This document shows positions 15,758 to 24,242 of a stretch of DNA of 64,000 nt, in pieces. Source of the stretch: Chitinophaga sp. H8. GTDB lineage: Bacteria > Bacteroidota > Bacteroidia > Chitinophagales > Chitinophagaceae. The stretch spans positions 2,914,001-2,978,000 of the forward strand of contig NZ_JBEXAC010000001.1 of assembly GCF_040567655.1 (NCBI RefSeq), given 5' to 3'. A model generated the notes under the pieces. The model was given only the letters and a program-made list of their open reading frames with translations, was not told where the DNA came from and did no database searches. Positions within the stretch are counted from its first letter, which is position 1. Each line of letters starts with the position of its first letter. The position numbers and the translations under genes are program-made.

Positions 15758-17233
15758 ATGATATTGAGTATTGTCCGTGTCTTTTTGTCCGTTATTGTTT
15801 TATGTTGCTTGTTAGCCACAGCACAGGCCCAATCTTTTGCTGGTTACCACAACAGTCATTATGCCGGTATCTACGGCGTACTCTCCAATCCGGCCAGTGC
15901 TGCCGGCAGCCGGTACAAATGGGATGTGAATATTATTGGAGCAGATGTAAAAGGAGGGAATACTTACGCCAGCTTCCCCAAAGATGTACTGTTTAATTTT
16001 CCGGATAGCTTCCGACGCAATGATAATTATTTTCTGGATACTGCGGCTACCCGCAAGCAAAATGGCTGGGGCACTGCGGAAGTGCTGATGCCATCTGCAT
16101 TATATGCCATTGATGAAAAACAATCCGTAGCCTTTACCTGGCGTATCCGCAGTGCTGCCAATGGGGGTAATATCAATCCTAAAACAGCTAATTTCTTTGG
16201 ATTGGACTTTCCTAATCCCAGATTTGATGGCAATCATTATTCAATAGACTACGGTGCAGCATCGGTGCACATGTGGAACGAATTTGGCTTCACCTATGCC
16301 CGCGTGATCAAGGATGACATGATCCATAGATGGAAAGCCGGCGCTACCCTGAAATACCTGAGTGGTATAGCGGCCGGCTATGGAGTAGTAAAAGATGCCA
16401 ACTTTACACTCAATTCAAGAACCAGTGGTACCATCGGTAGCGGTACAATGCACTATGCCTATAATATGGATGCAGATCATTGGGAAGAACCCTATATGCG
16501 TAATTACAAACTGTTTGAAAACCCTGGTGTAGGCCTTGACATAGGCATGATCTATGAATGGCGGCCGGATGCAGATGGTTTTGGTAGTTATGGCAATAAC
16601 GACAGCTACAACCCGGATGCGGATGAATATAAAGTACGTATCGGGGTAAGCGTTACAGACATCGGTGGCATCATGTACGATAAATCAAATGTAAGTGCCG
16701 ACCTGGACCTGACCAGCGAGAACATTAACCCGAATGAACTTAAAGTAAAGAAGAAAGAAAGTCTTCAGCAATATGGCCGGCGGCTCAATCAATTGTTTAC
16801 CCCGCTGGAGCGCAAGGACAAATTTTATATGACCTTACCCACTGCCTTGCACGTGATGGCCGACTATAACATTGATGGCCGTTTTTTTGTGAATGCGAAT
16901 GCGGTAGTCGCGATTACCAGTGGCAAAAGCGATTACAGCAAAACCTATATGATGACCCAGCTGCAGGTAACTCCCCGTTTTGACAGCAAACATTTTGGCG
17001 CTTACCTGCCTTTGGTGATCAATAAAAACGGGCAGGCAGATGCCGGTGTCGGAATACGCATTGGCCCGTTACTCATCGGGTCCAATAGTATTTTTTCCAA
17101 CCTTTTCCGGCAGCGCATTGATCATGCAGATGCTTTTGTAGCTTTGCGGGTAATTCCTATCCATTTTAACCGGAAGGAACGCGGTAGCGGAGGCGGCAGG
17201 AAAGGCCAGCTGGGCTGCCCTACAAACCTGTAA
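15758..17233 (+). CDS. DUF5723 outer-membrane protein
   Basis: A 491-residue exported protein with a signal peptide (about 1-24, ending ATAQA). The mature start, SFAGYHNSHYAGIYGVLSNP, is the hallmark of DUF5723, a Bacteroidota family of probable outer-membrane beta-barrels related in style to FadL/PorV-like proteins. Alternating aromatic strands continue to the end. Its function is unknown. It lies between tonB and folC with only 7 nt to folC, so it is probably co-transcribed with folC. Confidence 0.72.
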   Translation: MILSIVRVFLSVIVLCCLLATAQAQSFAGYHNSHYAGIYGVLSNPASAAGSRYKWDVNIIGADVKGGNTYASFPKDVLFNFPDSFRRNDNYFLDTAATRKQNGWGTAEVLMPSALYAIDEKQSVAFTWRIRSAANGGNINPKTANFFGLDFPNPRFDGNHYSIDYGAASVHMWNEFGFTYARVIKDDMIHRWKAGATLKYLSGIAAGYGVVKDANFTLNSRTSGTIGSGTMHYAYNMDADHWEEPYMRNYKLFENPGVGLDIGMIYEWRPDADGFGSYGNNDSYNPDADEYKVRIGVSVTDIGGIMYDKSNVSADLDLTSENINPNELKVKKKESLQQYGRRLNQLFTPLERKDKFYMTLPTALHVMADYNIDGRFFVNANAVVAITSGKSDYSKTYMMTQLQVTPRFDSKHFGAYLPLVINKNGQADAGVGIRIGPLLIGSNSIFSNLFRQRIDHADAFVALRVIPIHFNRKERGSGGGRKGQLGCPTNL

Positions 17234-17240
17234 ATTATTT

Positions 17241-18536
17241 ATGAGTAATACTCCATACCAACAAACGCTGACATATCTGTACGAACAGCTACCCATGTTT
17301 ACCAGGGTAGGCGCTACAGCATTAAAAAAAGACCTGCATAATACAATAGCACTCTGTGCACTACTGAACAATCCCCAGGAAAAATTCAAATCCATACATA
17401 TCGCCGGTACCAATGGCAAAGGATCTACCAGCCATATGCTGGCAGCTATCTTTCAGCAGGCGGGCTATAAAACAGGATTATATACCTCCCCTCACCTGGT
17501 TGATTTCAGAGAACGTATCAAAATAAACGGGCAAATGATTCCGGAAGCGCAAGTGGTTAATTTCGTGGAATCACTCAAACCACAGATTGAGATTATCCAA
17601 CCTTCCTTTTTTGAGCTTACCGTGGCAATGGCCTTCCAGTATTTTGAGCAGGAAAAAGTGGATATTGCCGTCATAGAAGTAGGTCTGGGCGGCAGGTTAG
17701 ACAGCACCAACATTATTACACCGGCGCTGTCTGTTATCACCAATATCAGTTATGACCATATGAATATACTGGGCAATACGCTGGCTGAAATAGCCGCGGA
17801 AAAAGCCGGTATTATTAAGAAAGGAATTCCTGTGGTGATCAGCGAAACCCAAACGGAATCACAACCCGTATTTAATGCCACAGCGGCAGCCAAAGAGGCA
17901 CCCATTTCCTTTGCCGACCAGGAATGGCTGGTAGAACAGAGTAAACTGAATGTAAGCAACCTGGAATTATCGCTGTTAAATACCCGGCACAACCAGGTAA
18001 AACACCTCACCCTGGACCTCAATGGTCAATACCAGGAAAAAAATGTAATGGCGGTATTATCAGCGGTCAGCATCATGCAGCAACAAGGATGGCATTTGCC
18101 GGAGGATGCCGTAAATACGGCATTAATGCATGTTAAAAAACTGACCGGCCTGCGCGGCCGTTGGGATGTGATCAACACCCACCCGCTTACTGTACTGGAT
18201 GTGGGACATAATGAAGCGGGTATCACAGAAATCATGCAGCAACTGATGCATGTGAACTACCAGCAACTACACATTGTACTGGGTTTTGTAAAAGATAAGG
18301 AAGTAGAAAAAGCGCTCGCATTATTCCCTCCTGCTGCTACCTATTATTTCTGTAAAGCACAGATTCCCCGTGCACTGGATGAGGTAGAGCTGGCCAATAT
18401 GGCCCTGCAAAAAGGATTAAAAGGCCATCCATATGCATCCGTGCAGGAAGCCTTTCAAATGGCCAGACAACATGCTCATAAAGACGATATGGTGCTTGTA
18501 TGCGGCAGTTGTTTTATTGTGGCCGAAGCCATCTGA
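17241..18536 (+). CDS. folC: Bifunctional folylpolyglutamate / dihydrofolate synthase
   Basis: A 431-residue Mur-ligase-type enzyme that joins glutamate to dihydropteroate and to reduced folates in the cytoplasm. The ATP-binding P-loop is GTNGKGST (56-63), followed by TSPHLVDFRERI. Later blocks VIEVGLGGRLDSTN and ISYDHMNILG fit FolC. The C-terminal ligase domain contains RGRWDV and LDVGHNEAG. It starts 7 nt after the DUF5723 gene and ends 35 nt before the convergent Nudix gene. Confidence 0.93.
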   Translation: MSNTPYQQTLTYLYEQLPMFTRVGATALKKDLHNTIALCALLNNPQEKFKSIHIAGTNGKGSTSHMLAAIFQQAGYKTGLYTSPHLVDFRERIKINGQMIPEAQVVNFVESLKPQIEIIQPSFFELTVAMAFQYFEQEKVDIAVIEVGLGGRLDSTNIITPALSVITNISYDHMNILGNTLAEIAAEKAGIIKKGIPVVISETQTESQPVFNATAAAKEAPISFADQEWLVEQSKLNVSNLELSLLNTRHNQVKHLTLDLNGQYQEKNVMAVLSAVSIMQQQGWHLPEDAVNTALMHVKKLTGLRGRWDVINTHPLTVLDVGHNEAGITEIMQQLMHVNYQQLHIVLGFVKDKEVEKALALFPPAATYYFCKAQIPRALDEVELANMALQKGLKGHPYASVQEAFQMARQHAHKDDMVLVCGSCFIVAEAI

Positions 18537-18571
18537 TGCGGCCGGTTACCAGGCGTTGATAGTAATGATAA

Positions 18572-19126
18572 TCAGCAAAGTTCTTTCAAGTGCAGCAATG
18601 CATAAAAGATACAGTTGGCATGCAGGCTTTGCAGGATCTTATTTTCTTTCAACAATTGCTTCAGATCTGCCAAAGGCATCAGTACCACTTCTATTTCTTC
18701 ATTATCATCTAACTGCTGCGCCTGTATTTTCTTTCCACCGGTAGCCAGGAACATGTAGGTAAGGTTATTGCTGGACGCCGGATTAGGTGCAATAGACCCT
18801 AAAGGAATCAGGATATCAAAAGCATAACCGGTTTCTTCCAGCAGTTCTCTGCGCATCGCAAATTCAGGAGAAGGATCATCAGGATCCATTGTTCCTCCGG
18901 GCACTTCCAGGATCGTTTGCCCATATCCGTGCCGGTATTGCCGGATCATAACTACCATACCATCTTCGGTAATCGCTACCGCATTTACCCAATTGGCATA
19001 CTCCAATACATAATAAGGATCTACCAGTTTGCCTCCCGGTGTGATACAACGGTCTTTACGTGCGGTAAGCCAGGCATCTTTGAAGAGGTATTCAGAGTCT
19101 AATAATTTCCAGTCCAATGCAGTCAT
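18572..19126 (-). CDS. Nudix hydrolase (ADP-ribose pyrophosphatase-like)
   Basis: A 184-residue Nudix enzyme. The Nudix box at about residues 77-101 (PGGTMDPDD...RRELLEETGY) keeps the catalytic RELLEE core. The first conserved glutamate is replaced by aspartate and there is a one-residue insertion before RE. The upstream V-AITEDGMVVMIRQYRHG segment resembles ADP-ribose pyrophosphatases that clear toxic nucleoside diphosphate sugars, but substrate assignment by eye is unsafe. Confidence 0.82.
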   Translation of the reverse strand: MTALDWKLLDSEYLFKDAWLTARKDRCITPGGKLVDPYYVLEYANWVNAVAITEDGMVVMIRQYRHGYGQTILEVPGGTMDPDDPSPEFAMRRELLEETGYAFDILIPLGSIAPNPASSNNLTYMFLATGGKKIQAQQLDDNEEIEVVLMPLADLKQLLKENKILQSLHANCIFYALLHLKELC

Positions 19127-19186
19127 TTAAATTAATTTGCCGGTTATATTACACAACAGCTTTACCATAGCGGTACGCTGTATATT

Positions 19187-19714
19187 TTACCAGTTCATGC
19201 TTGCTTTCAGGTTCATGATATGTGCCAGGTGGTGCTTGCCATGCCAGGCATAATTAGCGGCCTGGGTTTTCAGGTTAAAACTCCTGCCCTGCTCCGGATG
19301 CACAAAGGTACGGTCCCAGGCTTCATCCGGCAGCCGGTCCATCAGGTTGGCCCAGCGCATATGTAAGGCATGCAGCAAGGTGATAGATACATTGATCGGC
19401 GTGTATTGCACATCTGCCAGCTTTACCCAGGCATCCTGATCATATGGCTTTATCACCGGATTATCTTCTGTGAGTGCCAGCTTAAAACGGGTAATAGCAT
19501 TGATATGGCTATCAGCCAGATGATGCACTACCTGGGCTAGTGTCCACCCTCCAGGGCGATAAGGTGTTTCCAGCTGAAATTCATCCAGGTGCTGTACCGC
19601 AATCTCTATTAAAGTGGGCAACTGCCGGATATCATGAATATAACCGATCACCATTGCGGCTGAATAATGAGGCAATACCTCAAAGCGGCCGATGGGATAT
19701 TGAAGCGCTTCCAT
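19187..19714 (-). CDS. YfiT/BstA-like DinB-fold protein, probable bacillithiol transferase
   Basis: A 175-residue four-helix DinB/YfiT-like protein. Metal-ligand histidines are visible in VVHHLADSH (64-70) and WHGKHHLAH (158-165), the pattern of YfiT of Bacillus. YfiT-like proteins transfer bacillithiol to electrophiles in organisms that make it. bshB1 in the same window supports that reading. The opening YPIGRFEVLP also matches the subgroup. It is flanked by the Nudix gene and an ABC ATPase on the same strand. Confidence 0.82.
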   Translation of the reverse strand: MEALQYPIGRFEVLPHYSAAMVIGYIHDIRQLPTLIEIAVQHLDEFQLETPYRPGGWTLAQVVHHLADSHINAITRFKLALTEDNPVIKPYDQDAWVKLADVQYTPINVSITLLHALHMRWANLMDRLPDEAWDRTFVHPEQGRSFNLKTQAANYAWHGKHHLAHIMNLKASMNW

Positions 19715-19747
19715 GATAATAGATTAAATGGTTTATAGCGGAAAGTA

Positions 19748-20512
19748 TTAATCTTCCCGGAGATCCCTCCCTGTAAGCTGAATAAAGACATCTTCCAGCG
19801 TGGCCTTCTTCACTTCCTTTTTCCGGTCAAATCCCTGTGCTACCAGCTTGTCGATCAGCCCGTCCGGAGAATCCAGCGCAATAATCTCCCCACTGTCCAC
19901 AATGGCACAGCGATCACATAAAAACTCCGCTTCATCCATATAATGTGTGGTGATCACTACCGTAGTACCCTGCTTTCTTACCTCCTGGATCAAATCCCAG
20001 AGATTGCGGCGGGCTTGCGGATCCAACCCTGTAGTAGGTTCATCCAGAAAAATGATCCTGGGCTTATTAATCAATGTAGTAGCAATGGAAAAACGTTGTT
20101 TCTGCCCGCCGGACAGCTCTTTATATTTGGCACGTGCTTTATCTTCCAGATTAAACATGCCCAGCAACTCTCTTGGATTTACTGGCCTGTTGTACAGTCC
20201 CCCAAACAATTCTATCAATTCCATCAGGTTAAGCCCGGGATAATAACCAGAGCTTTGCAGCTGTACCCCAATGATCTTCTTAATGCTTTCCGGCTCCTCA
20301 TCCAGGTTAATACCATCCACGACTACTGTTCCGGAAGTTTTATCCCTTAATGTTTCAATAATTTCAAGTGTAGTGGACTTACCAGCACCATTAGGTCCTA
20401 ATAAACCAAAGATTTCATTTTCATAAACATCAAAGCTGATACCCTTTACCGCCGTAAAATCCCCGTACTTTTTAACCAGGTTTTTTACTTCAATAATCTT
20501 TTTCTTTTCCAT
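19748..20512 (-). CDS. ABC transporter ATP-binding protein
   Basis: A 254-residue ATPase. Walker A is GPNGAGKST (39-47), the signature is LSGGQKQR (133-140) and Walker B is IIFLDEP (153-159), with the switch histidine in ITTHYMDEAEFLCD. The architecture and the C-terminal EDVFIQLTGRDLR segment fit ABC-2 type exporters (drug or polysaccharide). No permease gene is adjacent, so its partner must lie elsewhere or the protein works with an unlinked membrane subunit. Confidence 0.88.
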   Translation of the reverse strand: MEKKKIIEVKNLVKKYGDFTAVKGISFDVYENEIFGLLGPNGAGKSTTLEIIETLRDKTSGTVVVDGINLDEEPESIKKIIGVQLQSSGYYPGLNLMELIELFGGLYNRPVNPRELLGMFNLEDKARAKYKELSGGQKQRFSIATTLINKPRIIFLDEPTTGLDPQARRNLWDLIQEVRKQGTTVVITTHYMDEAEFLCDRCAIVDSGEIIALDSPDGLIDKLVAQGFDRKKEVKKATLEDVFIQLTGRDLRED

Positions 20513-20642
20513 GGCACCAAATTACACCAAAGCGGGGGTTCATGCAATAAATATTTATAACAGCGGGGCGCACCAAAAAGTAAAGTGAAGAGCTGGGAAT
20601 CCCTCAAACAATGGCTTGCTTCCATCCAGGCCCGGAATTAAT

Positions 20643-20675
20643 AAGGGCTGGCCATTTCAGTTGGCCAGCCCCTTG
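20643..20675 (-). terminator. Terminator of the CAP gene
   Basis: GGGCTGGCCA (20645-20654) pairs with TGGCCAGCCC (20662-20671), a perfect 10-bp GC-rich stem with a 7-nt loop, just downstream of the CAP-domain gene. The trailing T-run on the minus strand is short (TTATTAATT). Confidence 0.7.
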
Positions 20676-20719
20676 TTAAGATTAATTGCTTTCAGGACAT
20701 ATTTATTCCATCAGCGCTA

Positions 20720-21217
20720 TTACTTTTTAATAAAAACCTGGGTAAAGAAAGTGATTTTGCCTTTACCTTTTGCGGTACCTATACCGATCAGGTTATAATT
20801 ACCCAGCATATTGCGGCGGTGTCCCGGGCTTTTGATCCATCCGTTTACCACCCCTTCAGCATCCAGGCTGCCATAGGCTACGTTTTCAGCTGCGGAGGCT
20901 ACGGTGCCCATTTTCTTGGAAATAACAGATACCCGCTCCTCAAAGCCTTCATGTCCGAATCCCGTACTGCCATTTGCCATATCCCGGCTATGCCGGCGCG
21001 CCTGCTGGCTGATGTTTTCTTCCAGTTGCAAAGGTGCCAGTCCTTTCGACTTCCGGAATTTATTCGTGTAATACAGAATCTGCTCTTCCATGTTACCGGA
21101 AACAGCCTCGGTGCTGTCACGTCCTCCGGTTACCGGACGGCTGCAGGCAGATGCTTCCATAACAGCAAAAAATGTAACCAGTAGCAAAGCCCATTTACGG
21201 AGCTGATAACTCAACAT
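20720..21217 (-). CDS. CAP-domain (SCP-like) lipoprotein
   Basis: A 165-residue lipoprotein: the signal ends in EASAC with the lipid-modified C25. The rest is a CAP domain of the bacterial YkwD type. Key positions are HSRDMANG, GFGHEGF, the AENVAYG block and GWIKSPGHRRNML, which carry the conserved His and Glu pairs. Bacterial members are secreted or surface proteins without an agreed function. A terminator follows and a 17-bp palindrome lies just upstream (21247-21263). Confidence 0.85.
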   Translation of the reverse strand: MLSYQLRKWALLLVTFFAVMEASACSRPVTGGRDSTEAVSGNMEEQILYYTNKFRKSKGLAPLQLEENISQQARRHSRDMANGSTGFGHEGFEERVSVISKKMGTVASAAENVAYGSLDAEGVVNGWIKSPGHRRNMLGNYNLIGIGTAKGKGKITFFTQVFIKK

Positions 21218-21246
21218 ACGGTTTTAATAATTTATGATTAAAATGA

Positions 21247-21263
21247 ATACTTAACGTAAGTAT
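21247..21263. promoter_or_regulatory. Operator-like palindrome upstream of the CAP gene
   Basis: ATACTTA-acg-TAAGTAT is a perfect 7-bp inverted repeat with a 3-nt spacer, 30 nt upstream of the CAP-lipoprotein start. The size fits a dimeric repressor site. The regulator is unknown. Confidence 0.35.
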
Positions 21264-21288
21264 AGATGAAAATATTGGGCCAAAGTTT

Positions 21289-21322
21289 AAAAGGCTGTGC
21301 CCTTTGTAAGAACACAGCCTCT
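21289..21322 (-). terminator. Terminator of fbp
   Basis: AGGCTGTG (21292-21299) pairs with CACAGCCT (21313-21320) and on the minus strand the stem is followed by TTTTAAAC. It lies 24 nt after the fbp stop codon. Confidence 0.65.
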
Positions 21323-21345
21323 AAATCAATTACTAACAACAAATA

Positions 21346-22359
21346 TTATTTCTGATTGGTTACATCCTGCCAGATGTCCATCAGGTTTTTAGATCCGATA
21401 AAAATAGGTACCCGCTGATGTAACTGCATGGGTTTCAGTTCCAGCAACCGTTGGCGTCCATTGGCCATCGCTACCCCACCTGCCTTTTCCACAATGAAAG
21501 ACATGGGATTACACTCATAACAAAGCCGTAAACGCCCGGATATATACTTGCCAAAAGCTGGATACATAAAGATACCTCCCTGGATAAGGGTGCGGTGGAT
21601 TTCTGCCACCATACATCCTATAAAACGATGACGGTATACTTTATCGTTCTCATTGCGGGCGATGAAAAAGTCGACTGCACGACGCACATTCTCCTCATAA
21701 AAATTATAGTACCCCATGTTCACAGAAAAAATATCACTATCCGGAGGGCATTTCAGATTGGGATGCGATAAACAAAACTCTCCAATAGACGGATCCAGGG
21801 TAAAGCCCTGTACACTACGGCGGGTAGCATATACCAGCATGGTAGAAGAACCATAGATCACATACCCGGCTGCTATCTGCTGCGTACCCGGCTGCAGAAA
21901 ATCCTCCAGCTGGCACGCTGTGCCATTAGGGGTAAGCCTGCGGTAAACGGAAAAGATGGTGCCTATAGATACATTCACATCAATATTGCTGGAGCCATCC
22001 AGGGGATCCATCAATACCACATATTTTGAATTTTTGGAGTATTCGTCTTTAAAGGGAATAAAGTCTTCGTTTTCTTCAGAGGCCACTCCACAACAGTAAA
22101 TACTGCTTCTCAGCGAGTTGATAAACTGGTCGTTCGCAAACTCATCCAGTTTCTTCACCGACTCTCCCTGCACATTGGTTTTACCAGCTTCTCCTAAAAT
22201 ATCTGCAATCCCTGCCTTGTTTACTTCTACGTTTACCCGCTTGGCTGCTAACCCAATATCACGCAATAAACCTGATAACTGACCAGTAGCGCCGGGGTAA
22301 TTCCGTAATTCCTGAATAGTAAACTCGTCCAGAGTCATTACATTTTGCTTGTCGTTCAT
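21346..22359 (-). CDS. fbp: Class I fructose-1,6-bisphosphatase
   Basis: A 337-residue enzyme that removes the 1-phosphate from fructose 1,6-bisphosphate in gluconeogenesis. Metal-binding and catalytic blocks are visible: ASEENED, VLMDPLDGSSNIDVN (the DPLDGSSN signature) and the substrate loop ending GRLRLCYECNPM with the usual E near the C-terminus. The start at 22359 (MNDKQNVMTLDEF) is preferred over 22443, which would add 28 residues through the promoter region. It is divergent from an aspartate kinase. Confidence 0.95.
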   Translation of the reverse strand: MNDKQNVMTLDEFTIQELRNYPGATGQLSGLLRDIGLAAKRVNVEVNKAGIADILGEAGKTNVQGESVKKLDEFANDQFINSLRSSIYCCGVASEENEDFIPFKDEYSKNSKYVVLMDPLDGSSNIDVNVSIGTIFSVYRRLTPNGTACQLEDFLQPGTQQIAAGYVIYGSSTMLVYATRRSVQGFTLDPSIGEFCLSHPNLKCPPDSDIFSVNMGYYNFYEENVRRAVDFFIARNENDKVYRHRFIGCMVAEIHRTLIQGGIFMYPAFGKYISGRLRLCYECNPMSFIVEKAGGVAMANGRQRLLELKPMQLHQRVPIFIGSKNLMDIWQDVTNQK

Positions 22360-22386
22360 AACGTTAATAGGTTTTTTTCGGTAGGG

Positions 22387-22394
22387 CGAAATTA
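22387..22394 (-). promoter_or_regulatory. Possible -7 box for fbp
   Basis: The minus strand reads CGTTAATTTCGCC, one mismatch from TAnnTTTG and the same core as upstream of ccmE. It lies 28 nt before the fbp start. Confidence 0.35.
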
Positions 22395-22507
22395 ACGGAA
22401 TTAGGCTGATTTCAATAGAAATGTCATTTCTGTGTAAACACATTTTTAAACAATTCTAAAGTTGCCGTACTTTGCCAATAATTTTTCAAGAGAAGACAAT
22501 TAATCAT

Positions 22508-23773
22508 ATGAAGGTTTTCAAGTTTGGCGGGGCAAGTTTAGAAAGTGTTGAACGTATTCAGCAGGTAGCTAAAATATTACAGGCTTTTCCGGAAGAAAAG
22601 CTGTTGATTGTTATTTCGGCCATGGGCAAAACCACCAATGAACTGGAAAAAGTGGCCCAGAACTATTTCATGCGTAAACGGGAAATAGCCGCCCAACTCC
22701 TTTTTAATGTGGAACAACAGCACCTCCAGGTAGCCGAAGGCTTGCTGGGCAACCGTGAACATCCCCTGTTTACACAACTCCAGCAATTCTTTACAGAGGC
22801 GGAATGGACCCTGGGAGAAAAACCCCTCCGTAACTATGATTATTACTATGATCAGCTGGTAAGCCTGGGCGAACTGCTGAGCACCGCTATCGTAAGTGCC
22901 TATTTTAACCAGATCGGGGTAGCCAATATCTGGCTGGACGTAAGGGATGTATTCCGTACGGACAACAACTTCCGGGATGCGAATATCGACTGGGAATTTA
23001 CCCAGCGCCAGGTAACAGAAAAGGTGGTCCCCCTTTTTAATAAAACAGGGATTGTCATTGCCCAGGGGTTCATCGGCAGTACAGACCAGAATGAAAGCGT
23101 AACCCTGGGACGGGAAGGCAGTGACTATTCCGCAGCCGTATTTGCCAATATGCTGGACGCGGAAAGCCAAACTATCTGGAAAGATGTGGAAGGCCTTAAA
23201 AATGCCGACCCTAAACTCTTTCCCAACACCATCAACATTCCCGAAATCAGTTATAGCGAGGTGATCGAAATGGCATTCTATGGTGCACAGGTTATACACC
23301 CTAAAACCATTAAGCCCCTGCAAAACAAGCAGATCCCCCTGTACGTAAAATGTTTCCTGGATAAAAACCTGCCAGGTACTGTGATCAAGGAAGAGGTAGA
23401 CGTGAAACAACTCCCTCCTATCATTGTGCTGAAAAAGAACCAGGTATTGCTCACCATCACCTCCCGCGACTTCTCCTTTATTACAGAAGACAAGATCAGC
23501 GATATCTATGAGATCTTCCACGGGCTTAAAATAAAGATCAACCTCATGCAAAACGGGGCCATCAGCTTTTCCTGCTGTATTGACAATAACCCCGAAAAGA
23601 TCGAGCTCCTGATCAAAACCCTGCATCAGGGCTTCAAGATCTCCTACAATGAAGGACTGGAACTCCTTACTGTACGCTATTACCAGAATGGGCTACTGGA
23701 AGAGCTGAGCCGGAACAGGACCATAATGCTGGAACAAAAATCTGCGGCCACCATCCAGTTGCTGATGAAGTAA
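22508..23773 (+). CDS. Monofunctional aspartate kinase
   Basis: A 421-residue enzyme that phosphorylates aspartate, the first step to lysine, threonine and methionine. The N-terminus MKVFKFGGASLES is the aspartokinase nucleotide site (KFGG), followed by the TLGREGSDYSAAVFANML block and a WKDVEG segment. Two ACT-like regulatory segments fill the last 130 residues. The start at 22508 is at the conserved methionine; an ATG at 22472 adds 12 residues. The second kinase of the window is the fused ThrA, so this copy probably serves the lysine/diaminopimelate branch. Confidence 0.9.
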   Translation: MKVFKFGGASLESVERIQQVAKILQAFPEEKLLIVISAMGKTTNELEKVAQNYFMRKREIAAQLLFNVEQQHLQVAEGLLGNREHPLFTQLQQFFTEAEWTLGEKPLRNYDYYYDQLVSLGELLSTAIVSAYFNQIGVANIWLDVRDVFRTDNNFRDANIDWEFTQRQVTEKVVPLFNKTGIVIAQGFIGSTDQNESVTLGREGSDYSAAVFANMLDAESQTIWKDVEGLKNADPKLFPNTINIPEISYSEVIEMAFYGAQVIHPKTIKPLQNKQIPLYVKCFLDKNLPGTVIKEEVDVKQLPPIIVLKKNQVLLTITSRDFSFITEDKISDIYEIFHGLKIKINLMQNGAISFSCCIDNNPEKIELLIKTLHQGFKISYNEGLELLTVRYYQNGLLEELSRNRTIMLEQKSAATIQLLMK

Positions 23774-23850
23774 AATTATCCAGTGCCATATTTTTTAAAC
23801 TTTTCTTGCAACTTTTTTCCTTTCCATTCGTCTTTATAAAAAACGAGGAT

Positions 23851-24150
23851 ATGAAAAAGGTTTTTGCACTATCATTTCTGAGCCTTGTTGCAGTGGTATC
23901 CTTTGCCTGGCAAACTGCCAGCAATCAACAGGCTCCTCCTGGTCCGGACTACAATATGGAAATAGTCCCATTGTACCTGATGACCGCCAGTTGCTTCCAG
24001 GATGCGCTGCAAGGCCGCGGCAATATAGCTCCTGCAAGCGATATTGTTTTTCCCACGGATATTTACCAATGCCGTAAACCTGAAGCATTCGACTGGAATA
24101 AGCTCAAAACAGTGATTACCAATGCTGTTGGCACCTATAGGATTCATTAA
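23851..24150 (+). CDS. Small secreted protein of unknown function
   Basis: A 99-residue protein with a signal peptide (MKKVFALSFLSLVAVVSFAWQ). The mature part is Pro-rich at first (QQAPPGPDYN) and contains two cysteines (in TASCFQDA and IYQCRKPE). A GAGGA sits 2 nt before the ATG. An ATG at 23806 would add 15 residues ahead of the signal and was rejected. I do not recognise the family. It precedes a TonB-family receptor by 92 nt on the same strand; a functional link is only possible. Confidence 0.6.
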   Translation: MKKVFALSFLSLVAVVSFAWQTASNQQAPPGPDYNMEIVPLYLMTASCFQDALQGRGNIAPASDIVFPTDIYQCRKPEAFDWNKLKTVITNAVGTYRIH

Positions 24151-24242
24151 TCCTGTTTATCCCCATAACTGTACACACATAGTAGGAAACCCTTGCAACT
24201 GTAGCCAGCTGCCCTTTTAAACCATTTTTTCAGACTGAGATT

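Noticed and set aside
22577..23626. 349-codon ORF antisense to the aspartate kinase
   Set aside because: It covers the opposite strand of a clear enzyme gene, shows no family signature and has no promoter of its own; it is a shadow of the codon bias.
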